A stretch of DNA of 64,000 bases, taken from positions 3,720,001-3,784,000 of the forward strand of contig JAWQUS010000002.1 in the NCBI GenBank assembly GCA_036365455.1, read 5' to 3'. The position numbers were made by a program, and so were the translations under genes. The notes beneath the pieces are model-generated. The model worked only from the letters and a program-made list of their open reading frames with translations, searched no databases and was not told the DNA's origin. Shown here in pieces: positions 32,020-43,550 of this stretch (positions are counted from its first letter, which is position 1; each line of letters starts with the position of its first letter). Origin of the DNA: Macrosoma leucophasiata (Eukaryota > Arthropoda > Insecta > Lepidoptera > Hedylidae).

Positions 32020-33870
32020 ATCGTCCTAATAGGTCGCGTGGTGCGCTGCGCTGTGGTCAGCCGATGCGTAGGTAGTAAAAAAAAGAAAGCACCCAAGCGA
32101 GTAAAACTATCTTCATTGCCAACAATTCACCCAATATACCAACCAATCTCAAAGACTACTACACGGATTTTCATGCAGTTTTCCTCAATGGATAAAGTGA
32201 TGCATGAGGAAGGTTTGTGTAGAATGATTTAAATATAACAAAAATGTTGGAGATGTCGGAAAAAATTAAGCCGCCTGGGAGCTTACATCGAAAACGCTGC
32301 CTCAAACCTTTGAGATATACTTAACAAATCAATGTATGGTGGAATATGATGGAGGAAAGATTTCCTTCTTGGTAGATCTACAAAAAAGTCCGCCATAGCA
32401 TAATCTTATAATTATAATATCCATCTTTAAGGGATTGCTTAGATCTTTTAGAAAATTGGTAACTTACAATGCGATAATTGGGAATGTATTCACACGAACA
32501 CAGTATTCTTATCAAATATAATATGAATACTATAATTACCTTAAGCATTTTGTGCGTTTTTTTGCATTAAAATACACTATTTGATTACAATTAATATCTT
32601 AGAATTTGTCGCAAAAAATAGCGCGCAGGAAAACAAATTTAATTCAAACGTTTCTCACACCGACGATTAGACACGCTTGATTTTTTTTCTTTAATTTTGG
32701 TTTATTATACTGTATGCAGAACAAAATTTCCAAGTTCAGCTAGTAAATAGTAATTACTACTGATTGGTCTTCCAATAACACACAAACCGGATCTCAAACC
32801 GTCAGGTATTACCATATTGCTTGGCCAGTGAACCTCCCCATTTTATCGGAGGAATATTCTCGTCTCCAGGCACAACCTTCAGTTATAAATCATACGACGA
32901 TGAAAATTATTTTATTATTCAGGTAATACTAATATTCCCCATGTTGTTAACCGAACCAAAATACGAATCCGTCTATGATTTCAGCCACATTAATCTCTAA
33001 CACATCAAAACAAAAGAACTCAATACAAAAAGTAATTAACCGTTCAACAAAACTAGTTTGGGTTAACTTTATCGTGAAATAAAACTAACTTTAGTGCGCG
33101 AACATAGAACATAAAATGGATTGGTCATAAATGAAATAGGAATGACAGGAGCAATATTTTGCGACCAAAGTAAATTGAGCTGTCCAGGCGATGATTGTGT
33201 ATCCAAGAAACTTTTTGCTGTCTAGATAGGTTTTACTGGTTATACAGTTTCAGAAGATATATCAATAACTTGCACCCTCAACCTCCGTATTATGTCACAT
33301 ATTAACCTTTTTATCTCAATATGTTGACAGAGAAACAGACGGTCTACCTGATAAAAGGTGGCTCTTTGTCTATGATATGAAAATTTGCATCATCTGCTAG
33401 CCATGAAGGCCCATTTTGAACAATTTCACATTGCAGTGCCAGGGAACTGGGGCTTAGAGAGAAGGTTATTCCAAACTTTGCACATTTTGGTAAAGAATTT
33501 AACGCCTGAATCGAACAGTTGAGCATTTTCATGTATCCAATCCACGCGCAATAAAAGTCTGTTTTTTTTTTTTAATTAAAAATTGGAGAAGCCTTATTAG
33601 CTGTGATAGTTTTGTTTGTTATGAATCCTATTTTCATAATATTTTTACGGATCCAAATGACACAGTTTAGCTAACAAGGGGGAACAACTTCACTCTTACA
33701 AAAAATTTCAACAATTAAGTGATAATAACGATTTTCAAATTAAAATTCTTAAGCACAAGTAACCTTATCGTATTTTATTTTAAAAGCATGTGTTAATGCG
33801 AAATAATATAAAACAACCTTATCGTAATAGTTAACAGAACCAAGCTAACACATAAGAACCAAGGTTGCTA
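32020..33870. other. No gene recognised
   Basis: AT-rich sequence; no exon-like frame, repeat family or terminal inverted repeat noticed. Confidence 0.4.
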
Positions 33871-33874
33871 CCAA

Positions 33875-34080
33875 TATAGCTCACCGAATAGCAATACTCA
33901 AGTGGCAGTGGGCAGGGCACATAGCTCGAAGCACTGACGGCCGTTGGGGCAAAATAGTTCTAGACTAACGACCTAATGAAGCTTGCTGGCAATCGCTGGA
34001 TGAGGGCGGCCCAGGACCGTTCGGTGCGGCAATCTTAGGGGGAGGCCTTTGTCCAGCAGTGGACGTCTTTCGGCTTATTA
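33875..34080 (+). repeat. RTE 3' fragment with internal deletion
   Basis: ATAGCTCACCGAATAGC, GGCAGTGGGCAGGGCACATA and TTGTCCAGCAGTGGACGTCT; about 60 bp missing after AATAGTTCTAG. Confidence 0.65.
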
Positions 34081-34464
34081 AAAATATAAATAAATCCTCC
34101 ACGCTTACATTCTTATTCACAAAAAATTATGCTGAACTAATCAAAGTACCAGGCAAGTATAACCTGCCAGGAGTCAGCTTAGGCTGGACGATGCGATCTA
34201 AATAAATGTTCACCGGTCACGTGATAGCACGATTTGTCAGGACGCCCAAACGATTACACGCATCATTAGTCATATTACCACCTTTGATAACGTCGTTAAC
34301 GTATTCATTGGTAGATTTATGGCAAGTTTGCCGTGTTTTCGGGATGCGGGGTCAATGGTCTGTCGTGTTTTTGTTTTCGTCGTCCCGGGATTCGAGTTAT
34401 GAATAGAAATATAATACAGACGTATCAATACGTACGATAAGTAATATGATTTCGAGGTAATCAG

Positions 34465-34477
34465 GTGATAAGGTTTT
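34465..34477 (+). repeat. 13-bp flanking direct repeat, left
   Basis: GTGATAAGGTTTT, identical to 35220-35232. Confidence 0.8.
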
Positions 34478-34729
34478 CCAGCCGCTCTGCCAATTGAGCT
34501 ACTGAAGCCCTGCCCGATTTGTCAAATCTTTCCTTCACATCTATGCATTGCTTTATGGTAGCTGCAGCGCCATCTATTACCAACTATGCTAGTTAGGCAA
34601 CCCTGGACTAGATTCCCAGTAGGTTGCGAGTTCGAGTCTCGCCTGAAGTCAAATTTTTCTTTCCATTTTTCTTTAAAAATAAAATATATTTCACAAGCAT
34701 GTGTTAATGCGAAATAATATAAAACAACT

Positions 34730-34915
34730 AGCGGCCCGCCCCGGCTTCGCCCGCGCTTCTCTGCTCCTATTAGTCATAGCGTAATGTAAGCTATCCTATC
34801 TCTCAAGTTGGATCGAACTGCACATGGTATGCGAATTTTATTATAATCGGTTAAGTGGTTTAGGAGTCCATTGAGGACAAACATTGTGACATGAGATTTA
34901 TATATATTAAGATTA
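34730..34915 (-). repeat. Helitron-like 3' end, reversed
   Basis: ACTAGCGGCCCGCCCCGGCT is the reverse complement of a GC-rich ...CTAG|T end, then CTCAAGTTGGATCGAACTGC and ATCGGTTAAGTGGTTTAGG. Confidence 0.45.
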
Positions 34916-35067
34916 TTAAGGGTAAAAACGACTTCTTTACGATATTCAATAAACTGAAAAGTCTATTATATCGGTTGCCTAACTAGCATAGTTGGTAATA
35001 GATGGCGCTGCTGCTACCATAAAGCAATGCAATAAATGTGAAGGAAAGATTTGACAAATCGGGCAGG

Positions 35068-35141
35068 GCTTCAGTAGCTCAATTGGCAGAGCGACTGGAC
35101 TAGATTCCCAGTAGGTCGCGAGTTCGAGTCTCGCCTGAAGT
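35068..35141 (+). repeat. tRNA-like SINE head (not a functional tRNA)
   Basis: The acceptor stem GCTTCAG/CTGAAGT pairs with one wobble. D-arm TAGCTCAATTGGCAGAGC and T-arm GCGAGTTCGAGTCTCGC are intact. The anticodon stem ACTGG/CCAGT leaves an abnormal 9-nt loop. A tailed copy nearby makes it a SINE head. Confidence 0.6.
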
Positions 35142-35261
35142 AAAATTTTTCTTTCCATTTTTCTTTAAAAATAAAATATATTTCACAAGCATGTGTTAAT
35201 GCAAAATAATATAAAACAAGTGATAAGGTTTTTTCATCACAAAAAAAAAATGCTCTTAGGT

Positions 35262-37610
35262 TTTCGTGATTTATTTATTTATTTATTTATCAAAAAACAC
35301 CATTATCATTACAGGAGCACCCAATGCGATAATGTGCAAAATACAAAATTACAAATTTATAAAATATTAAATTAAAAATTTGATTGAATTAGGGATACAA
35401 AAATAAATTTAAACATAGACATTCATTAAAATTAATAAAGATAATAATTATGTAATATTAAGTCATTTCGATGTGGCACCATAGCAAATGACATAATGTG
35501 TCACCCTTGTGAATTCTCACAAAGAACATGAGAACAAGTCCGTCAACTCGGCAATATCATTGAGGATTGATAAGGTTCGCGTGAGGGGAGCCTTATTCAC
35601 TATACTGGTACGGCCGCGCGGTATTATAAACAACTTCGGCCGCCGCCGACGGGAGGCATAATTATCAGGTACGGCTAGATTCATATTTGAAAGAATATTT
35701 GCATCGGTCACCTTACCTCTTATAACTTTAAAAAATATTAGAGCCAGAGCAAATTTCTGTCTCACCTCTACTTGGTTATAGCCAACCATACCTAGCACAA
35801 ATAAGGTAGGATACATTAGAGGATAAAAGGGATGTACACCGTATAGCTTTAAGTATAAACGCGTGAATTTATTTTGTATGCGCTCTATCATAGCGGTATA
35901 TTTAGCTTCATGAGGAGCCCAGACGACTGCATTAAACTCGAGATGACTCCTAACCAGGGTATCGTATAATGCCTTCACTGCGTTTATGTTTGTGAAAGTA
36001 TGCACTTGCCTCAGTACAAAACCCAGATTTCTGTACGCTTTTTTACAAACATCAACTACATGTTCGCGAAATACCAACTGGTCCGTCATGATGACTCCCA
36101 GGTCTCGCACTTTGGAGATACGTTTAAGTGGCACTGCATCCATCTTATACTCAAATTTTATAGGTGTTAGCGACCGGGAATACGTCATCATTGAGCACTT
36201 CGACTCATTAAAATACAAATAGTTTGCTCGACTCCACTCAACAACGCTATCAATGTTGCTCTGAAGAAGCTCACAGTCATTCCTATCCTTTACCTCATAT
36301 ATTAATTTAAGGTCGTCTGCAAAAAGAAGGCAAGATGCATGATTTATTATCTCTGGTAGGTCATTGACCATTATTATAAATTCAAGAGGACCAAGATGCC
36401 TTGGCTCACGCCAGATCTAGTAAAATAAAGTTGGGATTCGCATCCCGCATACTCCACAAATCGCTGTCGGTCTTCCATATAACTTGCGAAGAATTGAAGC
36501 AAGTGTGGAGTGAAACCCATGCGAGATAACTTCAAGAGTAAGACGTCGTTGTTTACTGAGTCAAAAGCTTTTTTATAATCAAAATATATCGCATCAGCCT
36601 GCGTGCCTGAATCCAATTTTGGGACAACATAGGTAATGAAACTAAGTAAATTAGATTCGGTGCTCTTAGATGGCCGAAAACCATGTTGTTGATCTACAAG
36701 ATAACTTTGTATTTGTTCGTATATGCACTTGTGGATGGAGGACTCAAAAACTTTTGCTGGAGTTGACAACACCGCTACTGGTCTGTAACCGCTTACGTCA
36801 GAACCGGCTTTACCCTTTGGCACTGGTATTACTCTAGTGACCTTCCAGTAGCTGGGAAAATAGGCCTCTTTGAGACAGATGTTAAATATATGTAGTAGCG
36901 GTGCAGCCAGTAACCTATTACAGTCTTTAAATAAAAAGGCCGGAATACCGTCCGGACCAGCAGAACGTTTCGGTTTCAGTTTCGCCAGTGCACGTTGTAC
37001 TTCGCTTAATGTTAAATGCGATACATGCACACGCTGACTACTCGAGCCGCCCGCCGCGGCCGCGGCCTGTACATCCAGCTCCGCCTGCCGTGTACTATAT
37101 ACAGATTTAAAATATTCAGCAAATTCATTAGCACTTTCTATGTTGGATAATATCACACCATTTTTAATAATTTTTTGCTTATTTATTGAACGTTTGCTAT
37201 TATTAATATGTAGCCAAAATGATTTTGGGTCCTCTTTGAATTGCACCTGCAATCGGTCGCGATGTAGTTCGTATGCCTGCGTTATGGCTAATTTTATGTT
37301 TATCATCACTGTTGTTATGCGGTAGCCGTGAAGACAGCTGTGATGCACTAATCGGGATGCACACGCGTAGCGGCGGATGGTAAGGGTCAACTAATACTAA
37401 AACCTCGTCCGCCGGCAGTACTCGTACCTGCCTTCTTAAACCCACAGTTAGCACTAGATCTAATTGACGGCCCGAACAATTTTGCACCTCATTACTCTGT
37501 GTGAATTCACAAAAAGACATTAGGTATTCAAAATAGTTAACAACATTAATTGAACAGGAATGTAAGTTAAAAGAGTGATGTTTCATCACTCGTCTACCCG
37601 AGATCAAACA
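35262..37610 (-). mobile_element. Jockey/CR1-like non-LTR retrotransposon, 5'-truncated
   Basis: Order on the minus strand: C-terminal part of an AP-type endonuclease, reverse transcriptase, 3' UTR and (TAAA)n tail (35262-35290). No ORF1. The clade is inferred from motif style. Confidence 0.8.
35517..37607 (-). pseudogene. Endonuclease/reverse transcriptase ORF2, frameshifted
   Basis: Three pieces. 37391-37607 ends an AP endonuclease (GRQLDLVLT, LVDPYHPPL). 36374-37390 is the front of the reverse transcriptase (KPKRSAGPDGIP, PVPKGKAGSDVSGYRPVAVL, QHGFRPSKST, YFDYKKAFDSVNND, SGVSQG). 35517-36371, in another frame, carries the FADD catalytic box, the thumb (LGVIMTDQLVF) and the C-terminus. The breaks fall near 37390 and near 36400, just after SGVSQG, where a few bases are missing. 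Catalytic aspartates of motifs A and C are present but no single frame joins them, so this copy cannot make a working enzyme. Confidence 0.82.
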
Positions 37611-37700
37611 TCGGGTTGACCTTAAATAATAATTTTAGTTTAATATACCTACGCGAGATAAGTCCGCAAAATATTTTTATTTCAACAATAAACATTATTG
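37611..37700 (-). repeat. Penelope-like terminal repeat fragment
   Basis: ATTTTAGTTTAATATACC, GCGAGATAAGTCCGC and TTTTTATTTCAA match the 64-bp arms of the element at 45142-45860 with several changes. Abuts the 5' end of the LINE. Confidence 0.5.
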
Positions 37701-37753
37701 TATCCTTTTTTTTATTTAGATGATACAGTATTTATTTACAGGTTATAGATTTA

Positions 37754-37899
37754 CCCCCTTATTCATAAACGTACATTAGATACGTTTTAGCTATAGAATG
37801 CTTTGTCTTTGTCGGTTGAATTGTCAAATGTGCAGGATAGAAAAAGACAAAGGAGAGATTAGCAACACTTTAGCAAAAATACGTTTATGAATAAGGGGG
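37754..37899. mobile_element. piggyBac-like MITE, TTAA target, M4
   Basis: CCCCCTTATTCATAAACGTA and TACGTTTATGAATAAGGGGG are 20-bp inverted ends with at most one mismatch. TTAA follows on the right, TTTA stands on the left. A second copy at 61659-62009 carries a SINE. Confidence 0.7.
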
Positions 37900-37946
37900 T
37901 TAAATTCTACCTAAATATTTTCTTTCTATTTGTTAATAATATTAAT

Positions 37947-38150
37947 CTTTTTTTTATGTTGTGATAGGCAATAAAAAATCATCGCCTTCACATTAATGCT
38001 AAGTGCATCGATGGGTGCACATCGAACCAGACACTCCGTAATAACTATCACAGTATACCTCCGGTTTATGTGAAATTGACTATAGGCAGTATGCACTTAG
38101 CATTAATGTGAAGGAGATGATTTTTTATTGCCTATCACAACATAAAAAAG
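37947..38150. mobile_element. Foldback element with about 59-bp arms
   Basis: TTTATGTTGTGATAGGCAAT with the next 40 bp recurs inverted, ending AACATAAAAAAG. The arm contains TTCACATTAATGCTAAGTGC and the interior TAACTATCACAG, both resembling R1, so it may be an inverted dimer of an R1 tail. Confidence 0.75.
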
Positions 38151-38179
38151 TGGGATGTATTAAGGGTTGCCATTTTTTT

Positions 38180-38350
38180 TGTACGGCCATAATTTTCCGC
38201 TTAGAGGCATAACAGCTTAGGCCTCAGGAGTGGTAACGCATCTGCATTTTGATCATGGTCTTTGCTTGACCTGCAAAGACAAAGACTGCAGCCATCACTT
38301 AACATCAATGTGAACTGCATGCTTGCTGGGCACTTTCATTATATAAAAAA
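38180..38350 (+). repeat. R1, 5'-truncated
   Basis: GTACGGCCATAATTTTCCGC to TTTCATTATAT plus A-tail; one small insertion (TTGACCTGCAAAGACAAAG). Confidence 0.6.
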
Positions 38351-38805
38351 ACCCAAACCCCCCTCCTCAAATTCGGCAATCGCTTTTTGCTACCACTAAG
38401 ACACTAAAGCATCAAAAATGAATCTAAGTCAATTATCAAATTACATTCCCAAATAAATAAATTTGCCTGCAAACTTTTGGTTGTTAAGTTGTGTAAAATC
38501 ATACAAAAAACTAAGAATGTTGGAGCCAAGAAAGCATTACGATTCGCTTAGTTGACTTTAAACAAGGCTCATTTCACTTATCTGTACCAGTGTAGCCCGG
38601 TTGCAGTAAAGAAACGGTTACATTGCAAAGATTAACTTATATTTACATTTCTGATAACAGGTATGTATCACTTTTTGATACTTAGGAGAATAAATAAATA
38701 ATAAAAAATAATTTATAGAAACGATGTCTTCGGTAGTAATCATTTGAAAATTTACTCAATTCAGTGCATTAGCTGAATACTACATATTGAGTTAGATACG
38801 TCGTA

Positions 38806-38946
38806 TTAGGTTAGGATTCCATTGCAGTATTATTTCGTTCATCCAGATATGCTGCAAACCTAATTTTGACGCATATTAAAATTTATAATCTAGAGGTTTG
38901 CAGCATATCTGAATGAACGTAGTTATTCTGCAGAGGGATCCTAACC
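38806..38946. mobile_element. Palindromic MITE M5
   Basis: GGTTAGGATTCCATTGCAG and CTGCAGAGGGATCCTAACC ends; arms of about 50 bp include TCATCCAGATATGCTGCAAA and its complement. Single arms occur at 4360-4438 and 61352-61414. Confidence 0.7.
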
Positions 38947-39197
38947 AATATATTATTTTTAAAAAGCCAAATTTTAAAAGAAAGATTTCATGCAGACTGG
39001 AAATAGACACATTAGATTGCAATGTAATTAATAATTTTTTTTTGCGGTAAACATTTTATATGGACGAGATTTTTTGTGATTGTTGGCCCTTGAAATAATT
39101 GTTGACAATTTTAACCCTCATTCATGTATTTGAAATATTCGACAATACGTTGATGTAACACAATTTCAATAAAACTTATAGCGGTATGTAGAAATAA

Positions 39198-39390
39198 TCT
39201 TATATATAAAATTCTTGTGTCACAATGTTTGTCTTCGTACTCCTCCGAAACGGCTGGACCGATTTTAACCAAATTTTGCATACATATTCAATAGGTCTGA
39301 GAATCGGCTAACATCTATTTTTCATGACATTTTTGGACATTTTTTTTTTTTAATTTTCTAGGGCGATACGAAGTTTGCCAAGACAGCTAG
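39198..39390 (+). mobile_element. Short Helitron-like element
   Basis: A|TCTTATATATAAAATTCTTG ... GTTTGCCAAGACAGCTAG|T. Both ends fit AT insertion. Carries CGAAACGGCTGGACCGATTT, typical of non-autonomous insect copies. Confidence 0.55.
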
Positions 39391-39399
39391 TAATAGTAT

Positions 39400-40140
39400 A
39401 GTCCGTGAATGTAGGTATTTTCTATTCCTATAAACACATGAGCCATACATAGATTGTTATTGGTTATCAAATTAATAAATGCAAACTGACTCAATCTACT
39501 CACAAAAAATACAAGAAAAATTCAAAGTTTACAAAAATAATAAACCATTGTTTCCCTGAAACCAATGTGAAGCCATCAAAACACAAACTCGTCACCAAAC
39601 CACCCAAATCATCAAAGATAAAGCAACATAAAAAAGGCAACTTCATTAGAATAAATACAAAATCTCCAAAAAGGCATCCACACAATTCCTTTTGTACACC
39701 ACCGTGAACAAAGCCCGTAAACTGCATCGTGTCTCGTTAACTTTAATAATCACTGGAGGACACTTCAGATTAAGCAGGAAATTTAAAGATACAGCGGAAT
39801 TCTTGCCAACGCCCGAGTGGTCCTCCAGTTTTGCTGTCTTTGTCCCCTCAATTGTTGGAAACGGGACAATGGTGTATAAATTATTGTTTTAACCCAGTTC
39901 TGGTTTTAAGGGCTACTTGTTCGATCTTGGGTTACTTTGATTGAATTTTGGAGTATTCAATTGTAACTTTTGGTATTTAATGAAACTATATGGACACAAA
40001 ATATGGTGAAGGTGGATTAGATATTTTAGATGAGAAACAAAACTAATAATAGATGATTCTTGTTATTTAATCTCATCAAAATGATGGAATGTTATGTATT
40101 TTATTTTATTATGGAATTGGTTCATAAAAAATACATAAAT
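39400..40140. other. No gene recognised
   Basis: Only short overlapping frames on both strands; no family or exon signal. Confidence 0.4.
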
Positions 40141-40141
40141 T

Positions 40142-40488
40142 ATGGCAACCCATTATACGTCCCACTGCTGGGCACGAGTCTCTTCCTTTTTGGGGGGAGG
40201 CCTGGAGCTTACTCCACCACGCTGCTCCAATGCGAATTGGTGGAGGTGGATGGATTAGTGGCCAACCCGCTGTCGGATGTTTTCAAGCCGCCCATAAGGC
40301 CTCCGACAAGGTTTAACGACTGCTATCTTTTGATAGCAACCGATACCGACGGCTTAACGTGCTCTCCGAAGCACGGAAACGCGCATTTAATTTGCCACTA
40401 GCGGTCACCCATCACACTACCCGACCGCGCCCGTAGTGCTTAACCAAGTAGATCGCTTATGATCGACACCAGCCGCCGTTCCGGTTCA
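40142..40488 (-). mobile_element. S4 SINE, near full length
   Basis: GGCAACCCATTATACGTCCC to TACCCGACCGCGCCCGTAGT and ATCGACACCAGCCGCC; the extreme head is lost. Confidence 0.7.
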
Positions 40489-40654
40489 TGCATTTAAATA
40501 TAATGATACGAGTATAATATGGGCCCTATTATAATTTGAAAGTAAACTTTTTTATTTTCAACTCAATAACAAATTTCACATCACACATTATCAGATTTCA
40601 CCATCGCCATTGCGACCATAGGGCCAACGAGGCAGTAAAAAAGAAAGTAGTTAT

Positions 40655-41205
40655 AGTTAGTAATTACGTTGACATCTAAATACATCTTACAGTACTCAAC
40701 AATTAATATTGCACATCGAGCCCGCAAAAGAGACGATCGGCTCGTTTCGACTTCGTAGAGCGTTATGTCTGTTGCACACTGCCTACGTAAGCACTGACAG
40801 TCCGGTATTGGTCAAAACTTGATGAAAATGGTCGACAAACGTCAAATAGGTACGGTACGAATGAGATAACGCTCTACACACCCGAAATAAGCCGAAGTCC
40901 TTCCTAGGCTCGATGTGCAATATTTATTGTTAAGCACTGGACGTATCTAAATTACTTCACTTTTTAAACAATCGCATCAGCTCTACGAACATTGTTTGCT
41001 TAGCCTTCTAGCTGTGTTCCAAAGCTTCGGGATTAATTAATTGGGACACTGGGTCTCTTTCCGACCATCTTAGTGGTAAGCAGTTCATTTCTTCTAATTT
41101 GAGTTAATTTATTTTAAGTCTTTCCGTTCATTTGGTTCTTTTGAATTGTGAAAGTCAATATAAATTTCCGTTTGGATCGTGTTGAGAAAAAAGGGTTCCA
41201 AAATT
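40655..41205 (+). repeat. Local duplication, copy 1 (holds a MITE)
   Basis: AATCGCATCAGCTCTACGAA, TTGTTTGCTTAGCCTTCTAG, GGGACACTGGGTCTCTTTCC, TCGTGTTGAGAAAAAAGGGT; matches 41445-41720. Confidence 0.85.
40690..40939. mobile_element. M1 MITE, full length
   Basis: CAGTACTCAACAATTAATAT ... ATATTTATTGTTAAGCACTG. Terminal arms of about 33 bp extend through TTGCACATCGAGCC and pair further inside. Preceded by TA. Confidence 0.75.
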
Positions 41206-41444
41206 TGTTCCGTGTCATCATGTTATTGGTTTAAGTATTATACATATGGCTTGTCCATAATTAATTCCTCGGCGCTACACTATTGGGTTCTTCACAATTA
41301 TTATTGGCGTCAGGACCGGCACTGCATCGACAACTTCATTTGTGTTGTAAGTGTCCGTAAGCGACGGTGACCTTCTTGTCAGTCAACTTTTGACATATAA
41401 AATTTCGTATTAATAAAAACTTCAATATTTTTAATTGATATTGT

Positions 41445-41720
41445 TTTGTTAATAATTACGTTGAAGTCTGGATAACATCTAAAGTTTCTACATTTAGTTT
41501 TTAAAATAATCGCATCAGCTCTACGGACATTGTTTGCTTAGCCTTCTGGCTATGTTCCAACGTTTGGAGATTAATAAATTGGGACACTGGGTCTCTTTCC
41601 GATGATCTTCTAATGTTTGAGTTCATTTATTTTAAGTCTTTCAGTCCATTGATTCTTTTGAATAGTGAAAGCCAATTCTAAGTCGATAAGGTATCGTGTT
41701 GAGAAAAAAGAGTTCAACTG
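41445..41720 (+). repeat. Local duplication, copy 2 (no MITE)
   Basis: About 540 bp downstream of copy 1 and in the same orientation; TAACATCTAAAG-TTTCTACATT stands where copy 1 has the MITE. Confidence 0.85.
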
Positions 41721-41804
41721 ATTATATAAAGGATTTCATTGGTTTAAGTATTGTGAATACGACTCTTGAAGGTGAACAGTACAGCATCTTATCGGTTGTT
41801 AGTG

Positions 41805-42090
41805 GTTTTTTTTATGTAATGGAAGTGGCAAACAAGCATGCAGTTCACATTAATGTTAAGTGATGACTGCAGCCTATAGACACCTACACAAAGACCAAGG
41901 TCAAAATGCAGATGCGTTACCACTCCTGAGGCCTAAGGTGTAATACCTCTGGGTCGGAAATTACAGGGCCGTACATTACCACCTGACCGGAACACGATAG
42001 TGCTGAACACTACCATTTAGCGGCAAATATATTAGGTAATGCGGTGGTGCCTACGCCCGCGAGCTCCGTCACTGGAGCGCTACCATGAGT
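41805..42090 (-). mobile_element. R1 SINE-like repeat, full length
   Basis: TATGTAATGGAAGTGGCAAA to CTGGAGCGCTACCATGAGT. Confidence 0.78.
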
Positions 42091-42210
42091 AAGGTTGGAT
42101 CACAACATACAATTTTTTACAAACAAACATACAATTTTTTTTTTCATTTTGTTACTTATATGTGTAAAAAAAAATAATATGTACATCGAATAAATGAGTG
42201 GAATAATAAT

Positions 42211-42322
42211 GGCAACCCATTATACGTCCCACAGCTGGGCACGAGTCTCTCTCTTTTTTTTTGGGGGGGAGGACTGGAGCTTACTCCACCACGCTGCTCC
42301 AATGCGGATTGGTGGAGAGATT
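42211..42322 (-). repeat. S4 SINE fragment
   Basis: GGCAACCCATTATACGTCCC to GCGGATTGGTGGAG. Confidence 0.65.
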
Positions 42323-42925
42323 TATGGCCCCTTAAGAACCATCACAGACACCATCAACTTGTAGCATAATAATATCAATCTAAATAATAACACATTGAAA
42401 TGAAAATTCAACAAAACTAAGCTGTACTGTAACACGAATCGACGTAAAATAAAGCCAAGAACAAACCAAAACACAGTCCATACAATTGGATGACATTGGC
42501 TCCAATCCAAACGGCAATTTGATTGGTTCAGTGCTCCACCAATCAAAATGGCGCATTCACAAATCAGTGCAAGTGTTTTGGTGATCATAAACAATAGACA
42601 CGTCTGTTTATGTTCCTTTAACTTGGCATCAATAAAGAAAGGACTATGCATAGAAAAACTGTCATTAACCGACAAATTATTGTTACATTCGGTTGGTCGA
42701 AAATTTGTCTTGATTTTGATAACTTATTTTTTATTAATTTTAAAAGTGAATAAGATAACTATAATACATTTAGGCCTTGTGGCCCCAAATTATGACAAAA
42801 CTATGTCACCGAACATGTTTTAGGGCACGCTTTCATTGACAGCGCAGTATGGCATGTTATGGTAAAGGATTATTTTCGTAGACAAATGATTTATCGAGCT
42901 TATTTCTATGACACCAATAACATTG

Positions 42926-43153
42926 TGTACTCAACAATTAATATTGCACATCGAGCCAGCGAAAGAGACGATCGCTCGACATCGTAGAGCGTTATCTCTG
43001 TTGCACACTGACAGTCCGGTATTAGTCAAAACTTGATCAAAATGGTCGACAAACGTCAAATAGGTACGGTGCGGAAGAGATGACGCTTTACAGACCCGAA
43101 ATAAGCCGAAGTCTCCTACCTAGGCTCGATGTGCAATATTGACTGTTGAGCAA
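42926..43153. mobile_element. M1 MITE
   Basis: GTACTCAACAATTAATATTG ... CAATATTGACTGTTGAGCA; lacks about 15 bp of the CTACGTAAGC segment. Confidence 0.7.
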
Positions 43154-43550
43154 TATACATTGTTTTATTACGAATAGGTCGAAACGTCTCGCGGGATTAC
43201 GTGGCATGTCGCGTCTTTCCCTTCAAGACATTTCCGCACGTCATGACATTTACAAGATACCACACCACTGGCATGTGAGACGCACAGATTATGTACTGTT
43301 TTGCGTTAAGAAAAGTGAGTGCTTAGTGTTACAGAAGCGTAATTCTAACTCAGCCGCTAACGTGAGTGTCCGAACGAAGAAACCTGTCGAAACACGTTCG
43401 TCTACCGTCATGTCACAATATCTTGTGGCACGGCGCGGGATGCTTCATGATCTGGTATGCCAAAGCGTGCTATCTCTTGCCATGCCATACCACTTCGTCA
43501 GTGGGAGCCAGACCATAAAGATCGAATTCGTGGATGAGGTTATGGTCTAA
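43146..43550 (+). other. Unrecognised 134-codon open frame
   Basis: Follows an M1 MITE and is noticeably less AT-rich than its surroundings. No signal peptide, known motif or splice context seen. It may be an exon, a transposon piece or chance. Confidence 0.15.

Larger units (their letters stand above)
34478..35219. mobile_element. tRNA-headed composite with one inverted head (S5)
   Basis: Two units share a tail (AATTTTTCTTTCCATTTTTC ... CATGTGTTAATGCGAAATAA). In the second unit, 34976-35141 reads straight through into a tRNA-like head. In the first, the matching segment (34478-34604) is inverted, up to the CTGGACTAGATTCCCAG break. A Helitron-like end (GCGGCCCGCCCCGGCTTCGC) lies between them from 34730. 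A 13-bp direct repeat flanks the whole. Confidence 0.6.

Noticed and set aside
35068..35141. tRNA gene with anticodon AGA
   Set aside because: The anticodon loop has 9 nt and no long variable arm as needed for tRNA-Ser; the repeated tail shows a SINE head.
42322..42823. Overlapping 117- and 91-codon frames
   Set aside because: Frames on opposite strands over the same AT-rich sequence, no domain or homologue recognised.
43146..43550. Host gene of 134 codons
   Set aside because: Single open frame without recognised domain or splice partners, beginning inside a MITE end. Kept only as a low-confidence entry.
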